This document shows, piece after piece, positions 29,949 to 39,814 of a stretch of 64,000 nt of DNA (the stretch's first letter is position 1; each line of letters opens with the position of its first letter). Made by a program: the position numbers and the translations under genes. This DNA is from Candidatus Tectimicrobiota bacterium (lineage in GTDB: Bacteria; Tectomicrobia; Entotheonellia; Entotheonellales; Entotheonellaceae): NCBI GenBank assembly GCA_026005175.1, contig BPKO01000011.1, positions 1 to 64,000 on the forward strand, in the 5' to 3' direction. The notes beneath the pieces were generated by a model. It was not told the origin of the DNA. It saw only the letters and a program-made list of their open reading frames with translations, and did not search any database.

Positions 29949-30765
29949 GCGCCGTCCTCCGCTGCGCCGGCCGGAACCCGCCGGGCCAGGATGTGGTCCA
30001 GGGCAAACAGGGCGGCCCCCAAAGCGCCCATGAAGTGCGAGTCGTCGCTGACGTTGAGCGGCAGGCCCAGCTGCTGCTGCAGGACCTGCACCATGGCTTG
30101 GTTGCGCGCCACGCCGCCGGTAAACGTGACTTCCGCCTCGATGCCGACGCGGCGCAGCAGCGCCAGAGAGCGGGCAGCAATGGCGTGGTGCACGCCGAGC
30201 AGGATGTCCTCCAAGCGGCGGCCGCGCCCTAGCCAGGAGAGCACTTCCGACTCGGCAAAGACGGTGCAGGTGGTGCTGATACGCACCGGCCGCTCGCCGC
30301 GCAGGGCGGTGGGGCCCAGCTCGTCGAGGGGCAGCTCCAGGGCGGCGGCCGCCGCGCCCAGGAAGCGCCCCGTGCCTGCCGCGCACTTGTCGTTCATGCA
30401 GAAGTCGACGATCTCGCCGCTGGGCGTGACGCGGATGGCCTTGGTGTCCTGCCCACCCATGTCCAGCACGGTGCGCGTGCGCGGGAAGAGGTGCACGGCG
30501 CCGCGGGCGTGGCAGCTGATCTCCGTCACCTGCGTAGTCCCCGAACTCCACGCTGGTAGCGGCCGTAGCCGGTGCCCACCACGTACTCCACCTCTTCTTC
30601 GCCCAGGCCGGCCTGCGCCAGCGCCTGACGGAAGGCCTGCTCCGCCGCCAGGGTGACGTTGGCACCCGTGTCGATGAGCACCCGGCTGACGAGGCGCCGC
30701 GCTTCGTCGAGAATCACCGCTTTGGTCTGCGTCGAGCCCACATCCACACCGGCGGCATAGGCCAT
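29945..30765 (-). pseudogene. BadF/BadG-type ATPase, activator subunit 1, frameshifted
   Basis: Second ASKHA ATPase of the complex. The ATG at 30765 overlaps the upstream stop as TGATG. It starts [21 protein letters not shown]; after GTGYGRYQ the frame changes twice near 30535-30555 and resumes as [19 protein letters not shown]. Cluster cysteines are in [13 protein letters not shown] and [12 protein letters not shown]; the adenosine motif is TGGVARN. Deleting two extra bases restores [16 protein letters not shown]. Corresponds in order to BzdP. Confidence 0.85.
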
Positions 30766-32075
30766 CAGCGTTCCCTCCCTTGCAGGGCGGCTTGCTGCTT
30801 GCGCGCCGCCATGCCCTCGAAAAAAGCATCGATGCGGTTTTTGAGCTGCGCCTCGGAAACCACCCGCCGGTCCATCATGTCCGACTCGATGAACAGGCTG
30901 GAAACATCACGGCTGGCCATGAGCACCCGGCGGTTGTCGGCCAGCCCCGTGGAGACGGTGCGGCAGCTCTTGATAGGATGGTAAACCACCCCGTCCACGC
31001 CGTAGGGGTCGATGAGCTCGACCAGCATGCGGTCGGAGTAGAACATGCTGTCCATGGCATGGCGCACGCTGATGAGCACCCCTTCGGCCAGGCTCTCTAG
31101 GGGTCGCTGGAGATCGTAAGTGTAGCCCAAGTTGACGCCGCCGGCGGCAAACCAGAGGTACGTCGAGTTGACGAAGACCCCGCCGTGCTCGGCGAACATC
31201 TCGTTGAAGCGCCGGAAAATGGGATAGCAAGGCACGCCGACGAACACCAGGCGAAAGCGCTCCTCGTTAACGGTGCCAATGCCGTGGGCGGCTTTGTATT
31301 CGAGTTCCTCCACCAGACGGGCGAAGTACTGGCTGCCTTCGGCGGTACCGCGGAAGCCGTTGCTCACCCCCAAGTAAATGGTGCCGTCGGTAACGGCGTT
31401 GAAGACCGCCGGCCGGCTCTGGTTGAGCGCTAGCACCCGCTGCCAGCCCTGGCTCATGGCGTTGGCATGGGCCATCACCTCGCGCAGGCGGTCGATGTCA
31501 AAGCGCTTGCCGGTGAGCCGCTGGCACAGGGCGATGAGCTCCTCGAGCTGCCCCTGCACGTAGCGGCGATCGCGCTCGAAGTCGGGATCGCCCGGCCACG
31601 ACAGCCGTCCAGCCTGCCGCGTGCCGGGAATGTCAAGGACGAAGATAGGGATGCGGTAGAGGCGCTCCCAGATCTCCGCCCACTTGATGTACGTGTTGCA
31701 AGCGTTGGTGAGCACCGCCAGCGTCGGCTTGGGAATGCGCCCCATGGGGTGCTGGCCGCCGCGCAGCTGCAGCGCCACGTCGGCTTTGACGTAGCCGCAG
31801 ATGTCGGGTGAGTAGCCGTAGTCCTCGGCCTCGTTCAAGTACTCGTGGGCCACGTGGCGCACCGCCGTCTGCAAGGAGTTGATTTCGGGAAAGACCACTG
31901 GCAAGTCGAACGTGCGCAGGATCTCGGTCATGCTGCCCATGACAAAGACATAAGCGGCGTGGCCACCCTCGGCGGCCACCGCGTCGAGCTGCTGGAACCA
32001 CTGGCGGAAGAGCTGCGCGCCTTCGACGTTGCCCCGCCCCACCAGGGCGGGATGGTCGTGCGTTGCCGTGGTCAT
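30765..32075 (-). CDS. Benzoyl-CoA-reductase/2-hydroxyacyl-CoA-dehydratase type subunit, larger
   Basis: A 436-residue HgdB/BcrB-family subunit that holds an active-site [4Fe-4S] cluster. Conserved blocks: [41 protein letters not shown], the cysteine in [42 protein letters not shown], and [18 protein letters not shown] near the end. The length matches BcrB/BzdO. The ATG at 32075 follows GAGGGAG. The unbroken frame appears to continue upstream into the neighbour only because that gene is frameshifted. Confidence 0.9.
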   Translation of the reverse strand: MTTATHDHPALVGRGNVEGAQLFRQWFQQLDAVAAEGGHAAYVFVMGSMTEILRTFDLPVVFPEINSLQTAVRHVAHEYLNEAEDYGYSPDICGYVKADVALQLRGGQHPMGRIPKPTLAVLTNACNTYIKWAEIWERLYRIPIFVLDIPGTRQAGRLSWPGDPDFERDRRYVQGQLEELIALCQRLTGKRFDIDRLREVMAHANAMSQGWQRVLALNQSRPAVFNAVTDGTIYLGVSNGFRGTAEGSQYFARLVEELEYKAAHGIGTVNEERFRLVFVGVPCYPIFRRFNEMFAEHGGVFVNSTYLWFAAGGVNLGYTYDLQRPLESLAEGVLISVRHAMDSMFYSDRMLVELIDPYGVDGVVYHPIKSCRTVSTGLADNRRVLMASRDVSSLFIESDMMDRRVVSEAQLKNRIDAFFEGMAARKQQAALQGRER

Positions 32076-32086
32076 ACGTCGCTCCC

Positions 32087-33255
32087 TCAGGCAAAAAGAA
32101 GGTTTTCTACGAAGGTTTCCAGCTGCAACCCAAGGTGGTCGAAGCTGGTCATGTTCTCCTCGAACTCGCTGACAAAATAGGGAATATTGGCCTCGTCGAG
32201 GGCACGGGTGTAAGCCACCTGCTCTTCTAGCCCCGGCTCGCACATCTTGGCGGCGGTAAGGATCGCCGCTTCGGCGCGGGCGGCCCGGGATGCGCGCGAG
32301 CAGCATGTGCTCCTTGGGTTTGCGCGCGTCGTGCTGCACCGGGCTGTACGTGGACTGCTCGAGGTAAGCGCGCGCCAAGTTGGTGAGGGGATCGCCTTCC
32401 AGGGGGACGTCGCCGACGATCCAGCGCAGGCCGATGAGCAAGTCGTCATCCACCACGTAGCAGGACTGGGCAATGGTGTGCAGCATGTCAAGCGGCGGCT
32501 GCTCGCAGAAGCCCCCTTCGAAGACGACGCGGATCTTGTCCTGCGGCTTGGCAGGGCGCGCCTCGATGAGCGGCAGCATAGCGCGCAGCAGGGCATTGTG
32601 CTCTTCGCGAGGGATCATGCCGCCAATGGCCATGAGCACGTAAGCCTCGTCCACTGCCAGCCGCCAGGGCGTGGTCGCGCTTGATGGCGTAGAGCTGGCG
32701 CAGCAAGGCGCGGTTCTCGTTGAATACCGCCAGCGAGCGGCGCAAGTCCTCATCGCGCACGGGGCGGCCGGCCACCGCCTCCACGTCGCGCTGGAGGCGG
32801 ACGTACTCCTCGCGCAGATACGTCAGGGCGTGGGCGGAGTTGGCGTTCTGCGGCAGGTAGAGGATCTGGCACGGGTACGTCGTGTTGCGGCCCCACACCG
32901 CAGCGAGGTTGCGGGCGGCGTCGCAGATGGGGTGGCTGACAAACATGTCGAGCACGAGGCGGCCGCTGAGCACCAGCTCCAGGGAGGTCTTGAGAATCGA
33001 GCACAGGTAAGAGCCAAAGCGCGAGTCGGCGTGCAGCGGCTCCAGGGGGGCACCGCGGATCTTAAGGGGCAGCATGCCGGCAGCGTGTACGATTTCTTCG
33101 GGGAAGTAGACCTGAAAGTGGCCGACCACTTTGCCTCCCGCCTCGCGCCAGCGGCGCACCGTGGGCAGCGCCGGGTCCTCCACCACGTCGCGGCACAGCC
33201 GCAGGACTTCCTCCAGAGGTTTGTCTTGCCACGCCGGCAGGGTGGACACGGCCAT
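32087..33255 (-). pseudogene. Benzoyl-CoA-reductase/2-hydroxyacyl-CoA-dehydratase type subunit, smaller, two frameshifts
   Basis: About 390 codons, matching BcrC/BzdN. First part (from 33255): VGHFQVYFPEEIVHAAGMLPLKIRGAP, FGSYLCSILKTSLELVLSG, DMFVSHPICDAARN. The frame breaks near 32660 and resumes [54 protein letters not shown]. It breaks again near 32285 and ends [48 protein letters not shown]. All active-site cysteines are preserved across frames, so the breaks are probably errors. It starts 13 bases after the PAS-LuxR gene. Confidence 0.87.
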
Positions 33256-33268
33256 CGTTTTTCTCCCC

Positions 33269-33919
33269 TTATACCAGGCCCTGTTCCAGCGCCAGCTTCA
33301 CCGCCTGGCGCTGGCTGTGCACGCCCAGCTTGCGCAGGACGTTTTGCAGGTAGTTGCGGACGGTGGCGTAGCGCAGCCCCAGGGCGGCTGCCATCTCGCG
33401 CGGCGCCTTGCCTTCCACCAGCAAGTACAACACGGCTTTTTCGCGCGGCGTCAGCGCCACCCCCAGCGGGCGGCGTGCCCCCAGCAAGGGGGTGCGCGGC
33501 AGCGGCAGGCGCTCGGCCTCGCGCAGGATCTGCTCCACGAAGGCCTCGTACTGCAGCTGCGGGGTGACGTCGCGAAAGAGGTGGATGGAAGCCAGAGCGC
33601 CGCTCTGCGGCGGCGGGACGATGACGCTGACGTTGAGCAGCACGGTGCGCCCGTCCTTGGTCTGGGTGAGCACGTTGTAAGCTGGGGGAAGCTCTCCCTG
33701 GGCGACTGCCCGCTGCACCGGGCAGTGCGGGCCACATAGCAGGCAGCCCGGGCGCGGCTGCCCTTGCACGATCTCGTGGCACGGGCGGCCGCAGACTTCG
33801 CTGGCCGTGTAGCCAAGGAGGCGCTCGGCCGCGGCGTTCCAGAAAACGATGCGCTGCCGCCGATCCACGGCAAACGCGCCGTCGGCGGTGTGGGCCAGGG
33901 TGGCCAGGACCTGCTGCAT
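33269..33919 (-). CDS. PAS-LuxR regulator with cysteine cluster, first gene of the reductase operon
   Basis: A 216-residue paralog of the regulator at 22112. PAS (LATLAHTADGAFAVDRRQRIVFWNAAAERLLGY) with the cysteine set in CHEIVQGQPRPGCLLCGPHC, then LuxR helix-turn-helix (LTPREKAVLYLLVEGKAPREMAAALGLRYATVRNYLQNVL). The cysteine spacing is identical in both paralogs. The ATG at 33919 follows GAGGAGGA. The reductase genes follow within 13 bases, so it is likely their redox- or oxygen-responsive regulator. Confidence 0.9.
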   Translation of the reverse strand: MQQVLATLAHTADGAFAVDRRQRIVFWNAAAERLLGYTASEVCGRPCHEIVQGQPRPGCLLCGPHCPVQRAVAQGELPPAYNVLTQTKDGRTVLLNVSVIVPPPQSGALASIHLFRDVTPQLQYEAFVEQILREAERLPLPRTPLLGARRPLGVALTPREKAVLYLLVEGKAPREMAAALGLRYATVRNYLQNVLRKLGVHSQRQAVKLALEQGLV

Positions 33920-34052
33920 CGCCGCGCTTCCTCCTCCCGGGCCGCCTCCTGCCCTGCCCTGTCGCGCCGCAGCCCACAGGCAGCCCTTGCTCCTGTGAGT
34001 ATAGGAAGCCAACTGTCCTCGCGGAATCCGCCATCTGCTTCAAATTGTCCTG

Positions 34053-34064
34053 GTGCACTTGCAC
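34053..34064. promoter_or_regulatory. Palindrome upstream of the PAS-LuxR/reductase operon
   Basis: GTGCA-CT-TGCAC, with the core TGCA-N2-TGCA shared with 22857-22866 before the paralogous regulator. A possible minus-strand -10 TATACT lies at 34003-33998, about 50 bases closer to the gene. Confidence 0.45.
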
Positions 34065-34086
34065 TAGACCCCGGCAGCGGGAGGGC

Positions 34087-34833
34087 TCAGCCTCGGGGCG
34101 GGCGCTGCCCGTTGCGCCGCTGCCTTGCACCGGCCAGACCGGCCAAGCCAGCGCCCAGCAGGAGGAGCGTTGAGGGCTCGGGGACGGGCGTGGCGATCAC
34201 CTGCACGTTGTCAAGGGCCCAGGGCTCGTCGTAATACCCGTTGTACCATTGCCCCGGCTGCGTCACCCCGCCGATGAACGAGAGGACCAGGTCGCCCCCG
34301 GCATGGGTGAAGAGAAAGGAGAGGCTGTAGCGCCAGTTTGGCACCGGCGTGCCAAAGGCAGAAGAAATATCAAGCACCCCCACGCCGCTGGCATCGGTGC
34401 CGGCCGGCGCCAGCGGGGCCTGGCCTCCCAGTGGCGTGGCCAAGGTGAAGCCCTGGGAGATGCTGACGCCCCCACAGCACGTGGGGACCCCGCCAAAGGT
34501 GGCGTGGACAAAATTCGTCCCGTTGATTTGGAAAGTAAAATAGTCTGGGCCGCAGCAATGTTCGCCATTGGCGTCCCAGGTATTGAAGATAAAGAAGTCA
34601 AAGCTGACGGTATACTGACCAGGGGCAAGCCCGGGAAGGACCAGCTGGACGTGCTGGTTGTGGTTGAACACGCCCAGTACTGTCTCGCCGGCGTTGTCGG
34701 TCGTCCGGAAGGTATAGTTCCACCCCGTCATGTCCGGAGTGCCCTGAAAGTCGTTGCTGTATACCGGCGCGGCGCTGGCGGTGCTCCCCAGCAGGAGCAC
34801 CGCACCGGCCAGCCATCCCAGAATACGCTTCAT
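34087..34833 (-). CDS. PEP-CTERM sorted exported protein
   Basis: A 248-residue secreted protein. Signal peptide MKRILGWLAGAVLLLGSTASAA, then a beta-rich domain (FYIFNTWDANGEH-like stretch with paired cysteines HCCGPDYF and PTCCGGV). The tail has the sorting signal PVPEPSTLLLLGAGLAGLAGARQRR: PEP motif, hydrophobic helix, basic end. Exosortase would remove it and anchor or release the protein. No exosortase is in the window. The ATG at 34833 is 8 bases after GGGAGG. Likely a surface or matrix protein; the ligand is unknown. Confidence 0.85.
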   Translation of the reverse strand: MKRILGWLAGAVLLLGSTASAAPVYSNDFQGTPDMTGWNYTFRTTDNAGETVLGVFNHNQHVQLVLPGLAPGQYTVSFDFFIFNTWDANGEHCCGPDYFTFQINGTNFVHATFGGVPTCCGGVSISQGFTLATPLGGQAPLAPAGTDASGVGVLDISSAFGTPVPNWRYSLSFLFTHAGGDLVLSFIGGVTQPGQWYNGYYDEPWALDNVQVIATPVPEPSTLLLLGAGLAGLAGARQRRNGQRPPRG

Positions 34834-35136
34834 GGCCATGCCTCCCTCGTGCTGCGTGTCTTTAGGCAGGGCGGCAAAGCAAACCCCATGCCAGAGCCAC
34901 CCAAGTCCACTTGGCCGCGCCGCCTGGCCAACGCAGCGGCCAGCGCGGGGGGGCTGACCCGCGAACAAGCGCCGCAGGGGCCTCAACCGCGAGACGACCG
35001 TCGCAGGCTTGCGAAGAAGCCAGCCAGGTGGGCCTCTCTTGACACGGATGTCACCACGTGCTAGCAAAAGGGCCAGAAAACACGGCCAAGGCCCGTGGTG
35101 AGGGCTCTTTTCTGGCAACGCAGAGGAGGGGCGAGG
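34834..35136. other. Divergent intergenic region before the peptide-type transporter
   Basis: About 300 bases without a convincing gene. TTGACA at 35039-35044 followed after 17 bases by TAGCAA is a weak rightward promoter for the binding-protein gene at 35137. I see no clear leftward promoter. Confidence 0.35.
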
Positions 35137-36776
35137 GTGAAGGCTGGCAGGTTTGGCTGGATCGCGGCAGTGGCGATGATGCTACTGGCAGCCTGGGCTG
35201 CTTTGGCCCAGGAGCAAAAAGGGACCCTGGTGGTGGCCCTCGACACCCTGGGGGCGCAAACCATGGACCCCATTCTCGAGACCCGGGGCCCCCGCACGCC
35301 CACTACCAAGCGCCGGTGTTCGATGCCCTGGTGGGCTTTAACTACGAGCGGGGTGGCATCGGCCCAGGGGTGGCCGAGCGCTGGGAGCCCGGAGACGACG
35401 GCGAAAGCTGGATCTTTTACCTGCGCAAGGGCCTGCGCTGGCACAACGGCGATCCGGTGACCGCCCACGACGTGAAGTTTAGCCTCGAGCGCACCATGTC
35501 GCCCGAGTCGATCGCCTCGCGAGCCGCCGCCTTGCGCCGCAACGTCAAGCGCATCGAGGTGATCGACGACTTCACGGTGCGGGTGTACACCAACGGCTAC
35601 CAGCCTTACTTCCCGGCCAACTTGAGCCGGGCGGTGTTCCAAGAGGGGCAGCTGATGCCCAAAAAGTACATCGAGACCGTGGGCGTGGAGGAATTCCGCC
35701 GCCGCCCTGTGGGCAGTGGCCCCTGGAAGTTCGTGCGCAGCGTGCCCGGCGACCGCATCGAGTACGAAGCCGTAGACTACCCGCACTGGCGCGGCACGCC
35801 CCACTTCAAGCGGCTCGTCATCTTGCTGGTTCCCGAGGAGAGCACCCGCGTGGCCATGGTCCGCACCGGGGAAGCCGCCATTGCCAGCATCAGCCCCGAG
35901 TCGATTCGCGAAGTGGAAGCGGCAGGGCTGAAAGTGGTGGCGGTGCCGGGCACCATGCAGGCGATTTACCAGTTCTACGGCCTCTACCGCCCCGAGTTTC
36001 GCAACTCGCCGCTTGCCGACGTGCGGGTGCGCCAGGCCCTCTCCCTGGCCATCAACCGCCAGCAGATCATCGACCACGTCATGTACGGCTACGCCCGCTG
36101 GCCGCTGCCGTTTGCCGTCTTCCGCTACAGCGTCGACACCGACATCGCCCGCTGGGAAGCCTGGGCGCGCGAGGCGCTGCGCTACGACCCGGCGCGCGCC
36201 AAGGCATTGCTGGCAGAAGCCGGCTATCCCAACGGCTTTGCCCTGACGTTTGTCAACACCGCCTTGCCGGGCACGCCTTTCATGTTCCAGATTGGCGAAG
36301 CGGTGGCCGACTTCTGGACCAAGCTAGGACTGCAGGTGACCTTGCGGCACGTCGAGTGGGGATCGTACCAGCCCATGCAGCTGGGCGAGCAGAAGGGACT
36401 GGCGGGAAATGCCTCGATGTTTCGCACCGCCGGCCGCCCGGTGGCCGCGGCCCGCTACTACGGGGCTTTTCACAGCAAGAGTGCCCACCACCTCTTTGGC
36501 GACCCCGAGCACTGTGACTCCCTGTGCCAAGAGTTCGACCGCCTGCACCTGGAGGTGGTGTCAGAGCGCGACGACGCCAAGCGCGCCGAGAAGACCAACC
36601 GCATGATCGAACTCGTGGCCAACACCTGGATTGCGGTCCCCATCCTCGAAGGCATGGGTTACTGGGCCGTGAACCCCAACAAGGTGGGCTTTTTCAACCC
36701 CATCCCCGGCCGCCACGAGCTGGGGGACGTGTTCGAGCGCATGCCGCGTCCCGAGGAGCGTCCCTGGCCAAAGTAG
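35137..36776 (+). pseudogene. ABC transporter substrate-binding protein, family 5 (DppA-like), frameshifted
   Basis: Periplasmic binding protein of about 545 codons. The GTG at 35137 follows GAGGAGG and begins a signal peptide (VKAGRFGWIAAVAMMLLAAWAALAQ). The mature part starts KGTLVVALDTLGAQTMDPI. The frame breaks in the C run near 35290 and resumes PHAHYQAPVFDALVGFNYE, WEPGDDGESWIFYLRKGLRWHNG, DVKFSLERTMSPESIAS and DVRVRQALSLAINRQQIIDH, standard family-5 blocks. One missing C would explain the break. First gene of a transporter operon whose enolase-family member hints at an acid substrate rather than a peptide. Confidence 0.87.
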
Positions 36777-36793
36777 GCGGGCGCGGCAGCGGC

Positions 36794-36821
36794 GGCGCCG
36801 CGGCATGCGTGCCGCGGCGCC
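36794..36821 (+). other. Hairpin between binding-protein and permease genes
   Basis: Perfect 12-bp stem GGCGCCGCGGCA/TGCCGCGGCGCC with loop TGCG, no T run. Such hairpins after binding-protein genes usually protect that part of the mRNA and raise binding-protein yield over permease. Confidence 0.6.
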
Positions 36822-36845
36822 AGAACCCCGGGCGAGAGCAGTGCC

Positions 36846-37763
36846 ATGCAGCGGTATATTGTCCAGCGCTTCGTGCAAGGTCTGTTCCTCTTGGTACTGG
36901 TGGCGGCCGTGGTCTTCTTTCTGGGGCGGCTGACCGGAAACCCGGCCGATCTCATGCTGCCCGAGGACGCCACCCCCGAAGACCGGGCGGCGTTGATTCG
37001 CACCCTGGGGCTGGACCGCCCCTACCACGAGCAGTTTCTCATTTTTATCGCCAATGCCCTGCGCGGCGACCTGGGGGAATCGATTCGCTACCGGCGCCCG
37101 GCGGTAGCGCTCTTCTTCAGCCGCCTGCCCAACACCCTGAAGCTCGTCCCCCCGGCCATGGCGGTGGCGCTGGCGATGGCCATTCCCCTGGGGGTGCTCT
37201 CGGCTGTTTACCGCGGCACGCTGCTGGACCGCCTCGCCGGGGTGATTGCCGTTTTGGGCCTGGCTACGCCCAACTTCTGGCTTGGCATCCTGCTCATTTA
37301 CATTTTCAGCGTGCAGCTTGGCTGGCTGCCCTCGGCCCGCATGGGTGGCATCCGCCACTACATCCTGCCCACCATCACCCTGGGGACGTTTCTCGTTGCC
37401 GGGCTGATGCGGTTGATCCGTTCGAGCATGCTCGAAGTGCTCGACAGCGAGTTCGTGAAGCTGGCCCGCATCAAGGGCCTCTCCGAAACGGCGGTGATCT
37501 GGCGGCACTGCTTGCGCAACGCCCTCATCCCGGTGCTGACGCTGGCCGGGGTGTTCCTAGCTGCCCTGGTCACCGGCGCCATTGTCACCGAGACGGTGTT
37601 TGCCTGGCCGGGTATCGGCCGCCTGACGTTTGAGGCGGTCATTTTTCGCGACTACCCGCTCTTGCAGGCGGTGGTGATTCTGGACGCGGTGCTGGTACTG
37701 TTCATCAACCTGGTGGTCGACGTCCTTTACGCGTACATCGATCCCCGTATCCGTTACACCTAA
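36846..37763 (+). CDS. ABC transporter permease, DppB type
   Basis: A 305-residue inner-membrane permease with six helices. N-terminal MQRYIVQRFVQGLFLLVLVAAVVFFLGRLTGNPADL is the family start. The cytoplasmic coupling motif is EFVKLARIKGLSETAVIWRHCLRNALIPVLT. Forms the channel with the next gene and is powered by the two ATPases at 39811 and 40785. Confidence 0.93.
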   Translation: MQRYIVQRFVQGLFLLVLVAAVVFFLGRLTGNPADLMLPEDATPEDRAALIRTLGLDRPYHEQFLIFIANALRGDLGESIRYRRPAVALFFSRLPNTLKLVPPAMAVALAMAIPLGVLSAVYRGTLLDRLAGVIAVLGLATPNFWLGILLIYIFSVQLGWLPSARMGGIRHYILPTITLGTFLVAGLMRLIRSSMLEVLDSEFVKLARIKGLSETAVIWRHCLRNALIPVLTLAGVFLAALVTGAIVTETVFAWPGIGRLTFEAVIFRDYPLLQAVVILDAVLVLFINLVVDVLYAYIDPRIRYT

Positions 37764-37777
37764 AGGAGGTACGGCGA

Positions 37778-38668
37778 GTGCTGAAGACGCCGCCACAACG
37801 CGTCGAGCCCCCCCTGGCAAGGCAAGAACCCGGTCCGCGTGGGCGCCGCTCGCTTCCCTGGACGTCGCTTTTCATCATTGCCGCCATGGTGTTCGTCGCC
37901 CTCTTTGCGCCCCTGCTCACCCCGCACTCTCCCATCGACCAGTCGCTGCCCAACAAGCTGCGGCCGCCTTTCTGGCAGGAAGGCGGCACGCTTACTTACC
38001 CGCTGGGCACCGACACCTTTGGCCGCGACATCTTCACCCGTCTCTGCTACGGGGCGCGGGTGAGTCTGCTGGTCGCTGCCTGCGCCCTGCTGGTGGGAGG
38101 CGGCGTGGGGCTGGTGATCGGCATCCTGGCAGGGTATCTCGGCGGCCGCGTCGACAGCCTGCTCATGCGCCTTGTGGACGCCGCCCTGGCTTTTCCCACC
38201 ATTCTCTTTGCCCTGCTTTTGGCGGTGACCATGGGGCAGGGGTTGCGCACCCTGGTGATCGCTGTCAGCCTGATTCTGTGGGCCCGCTTTGCCCGCGTTA
38301 TCCGTGGTGAAGTGCTGGCCCTCAAGACGCGCGACTTTATTGCCCTGGCCACGGTGCACGGCTGCTCGCACCTGCGCATCATGGCCGTTCACATTCTTCC
38401 CAACGTGCTCAACACCTTCGTGATTCTCCTTACCTTGCACGTAGGCGTGGTGATCCTGGCCGAGGCGTCGCTCAGCTTCCTCGGCGCCGGCATTCCGCCG
38501 CCCATGCCTTCCTGGGGGCTGATGGTGGCAGAAGGCAGAGGCAAAATCGCCAGTGCCTGGTGGATTTCGCTGCTGCCCGGGATCGCCATCACCCTGGTGG
38601 TTTTGGCCTTCAACCTGTTTGGCGACTGGCTTAGAGACCGCCTTGATCCCAAGCTGCGCCAGCTCTAG
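37778..38668 (+). CDS. ABC transporter permease, DppC type
   Basis: A 296-residue permease. GTG at 37778 follows AAAGGAGG. It has the usual N-terminal helix (FIIAAMVFVALFAPLLTPHSPIDQ), HPLGTDTFGRDIFTR-like block (PLGTDTFGRDIFTRLCYGARVSL), and coupling motif DFIALATVHGCSHLRIMAVHILPNVLN. Partner of the DppB-type permease 14 bases upstream. Confidence 0.93.
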   Translation: MLKTPPQRVEPPLARQEPGPRGRRSLPWTSLFIIAAMVFVALFAPLLTPHSPIDQSLPNKLRPPFWQEGGTLTYPLGTDTFGRDIFTRLCYGARVSLLVAACALLVGGGVGLVIGILAGYLGGRVDSLLMRLVDAALAFPTILFALLLAVTMGQGLRTLVIAVSLILWARFARVIRGEVLALKTRDFIALATVHGCSHLRIMAVHILPNVLNTFVILLTLHVGVVILAEASLSFLGAGIPPPMPSWGLMVAEGRGKIASAWWISLLPGIAITLVVLAFNLFGDWLRDRLDPKLRQL

Positions 38669-38695
38669 CGCAGCGCGCCTCAGAAGGAGTCCGCT

Positions 38696-39814
38696 ATGCA
38701 GATTCGACGGGTCACGGCAACCACCTTGCGGGTTCCGGTAGCGGTGCCGCTGCTCACCAAGCAGCTGCACCCTGGCGTGGTGCTGGTCACGGTCGACACC
38801 GACCAGGGGCTCACCGGTTACGGCCTCACCAGTTCGCCCATGCTGAGTGCGGTGGCGGCGTTTATCAACACCGAAGCGGCGCCGCTGCTCGCGGGCCAGG
38901 ATCCCCTCCGTACCGAGCGCCTCTGGACGCAGCTGTTCTGGAGCTTCAACCAGCGGGCGCAGACCGGGGTGTGGAGTTCGGCCATCAGTGCCATCGACAT
39001 CGCCCTCTGGGACCTCAAAGGCAAAGCCTTGGGGCAGCCGGTGTGGCGGCTGCTGGGCGGCGCCCAGAATCCGGTGCCGGCTTACGTCACCTTTGGCTTG
39101 CCCGAGTACGACCAAGACCAGCTCGTGGAAGCGGCCCGCATGTGGGTCAGCCAGGGGCACCGGCGCCTCAAGATGGTGGTGGCGGTGCGGGGGTACCAAA
39201 ACGGCCGCGTGAGAGGGCCGGCCGACACGCCGGAAGTCGACGCAGCCCGCGTGCGGGCGGTGCGCGAGGCCGTAGGCGACGATGTCGAGCTGATGATCGA
39301 CGCCAATTACATGTTCTCCTATCCCCACGCGCTGCGCCTCTGCAAGCTCTGCGAGCCTTACCACCTTGCCTGGTTTGAAGAACCGGTGGCGCAAAACGAC
39401 GCCCTCTTGCTGGCGCAGCTGCGGCGGCAGACCACCATCCCCATTGCGGCTGGCCAGAACGAGGGCCACCGCTTCCGCCACCGAGAGCTGCTCCTCCACC
39501 AAGCGGTGGACTTCCTGCAGCCCAATGTCGTTCACGGGGGCGGCTACACCGAATGCGCCAAAGTCGCCGGCATGGCGCAGGCGTTCAACGTTCCCATTGC
39601 CAACGGCGGCGGGTGGCCGCACCACAACATGCACCTCCAGGCAGGCCTGGCCAACGGCACGCGGGTGGAGTTTCACTACGTCATGTGGAAAGTGGGCGAG
39701 CTGCTCTTTCGCGATCCCCCAGCGCCCGTAGAGGGCTGGGTGACCCTGCCCGACACCCCGGGGCTGGGGCTTGATCCCCGGCCGGAGGCGCTACAGGAGT
39801 ACCGGGTGTCATGA
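38696..39814 (+). CDS. Mandelate racemase/muconate-lactonizing (enolase superfamily) enzyme
   Basis: A 372-residue alpha-beta barrel enzyme that abstracts a proton next to a carboxylate. Metal ligands: Asp in ELMIDANYMFSYPHAL, Glu in HLAWFEEPVAQND, Glu in IAAGQNEGHRF. The catalytic-base strand reads RRLKMVVAVRG, with only the first Lys of the usual KxK pair. A late His is in IANGGGWPHHNMHLQAGLANG. It may be a sugar-acid dehydratase or racemase. It lies inside the transporter operon and ends in ATGA overlap with the ATPase gene, so it probably acts on the transported substrate. Confidence 0.9.
   Translation: MQIRRVTATTLRVPVAVPLLTKQLHPGVVLVTVDTDQGLTGYGLTSSPMLSAVAAFINTEAAPLLAGQDPLRTERLWTQLFWSFNQRAQTGVWSSAISAIDIALWDLKGKALGQPVWRLLGGAQNPVPAYVTFGLPEYDQDQLVEAARMWVSQGHRRLKMVVAVRGYQNGRVRGPADTPEVDAARVRAVREAVGDDVELMIDANYMFSYPHALRLCKLCEPYHLAWFEEPVAQNDALLLAQLRRQTTIPIAAGQNEGHRFRHRELLLHQAVDFLQPNVVHGGGYTECAKVAGMAQAFNVPIANGGGWPHHNMHLQAGLANGTRVEFHYVMWKVGELLFRDPPAPVEGWVTLPDTPGLGLDPRPEALQEYRVS

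Noticed and set aside
29112-30665. A 517-codon frame suggesting a longer activator ATPase
   Set aside because: The upstream half is out-of-frame sequence of the sister ATPase; the ATG at 29948 with ATGA overlap is the true start.
30765-32753. A 662-codon frame suggesting a fused double reductase subunit
   Set aside because: The first 225 codons are the middle of the smaller subunit brought into frame by indels, plus nonsense; the real large subunit starts at 32075.
35058-35290. N-terminal extension of the binding-protein frame from 35058
   Set aside because: It lacks a signal peptide and is low complexity, whereas the alternative frame from 35137 encodes a clear signal peptide and mature start.
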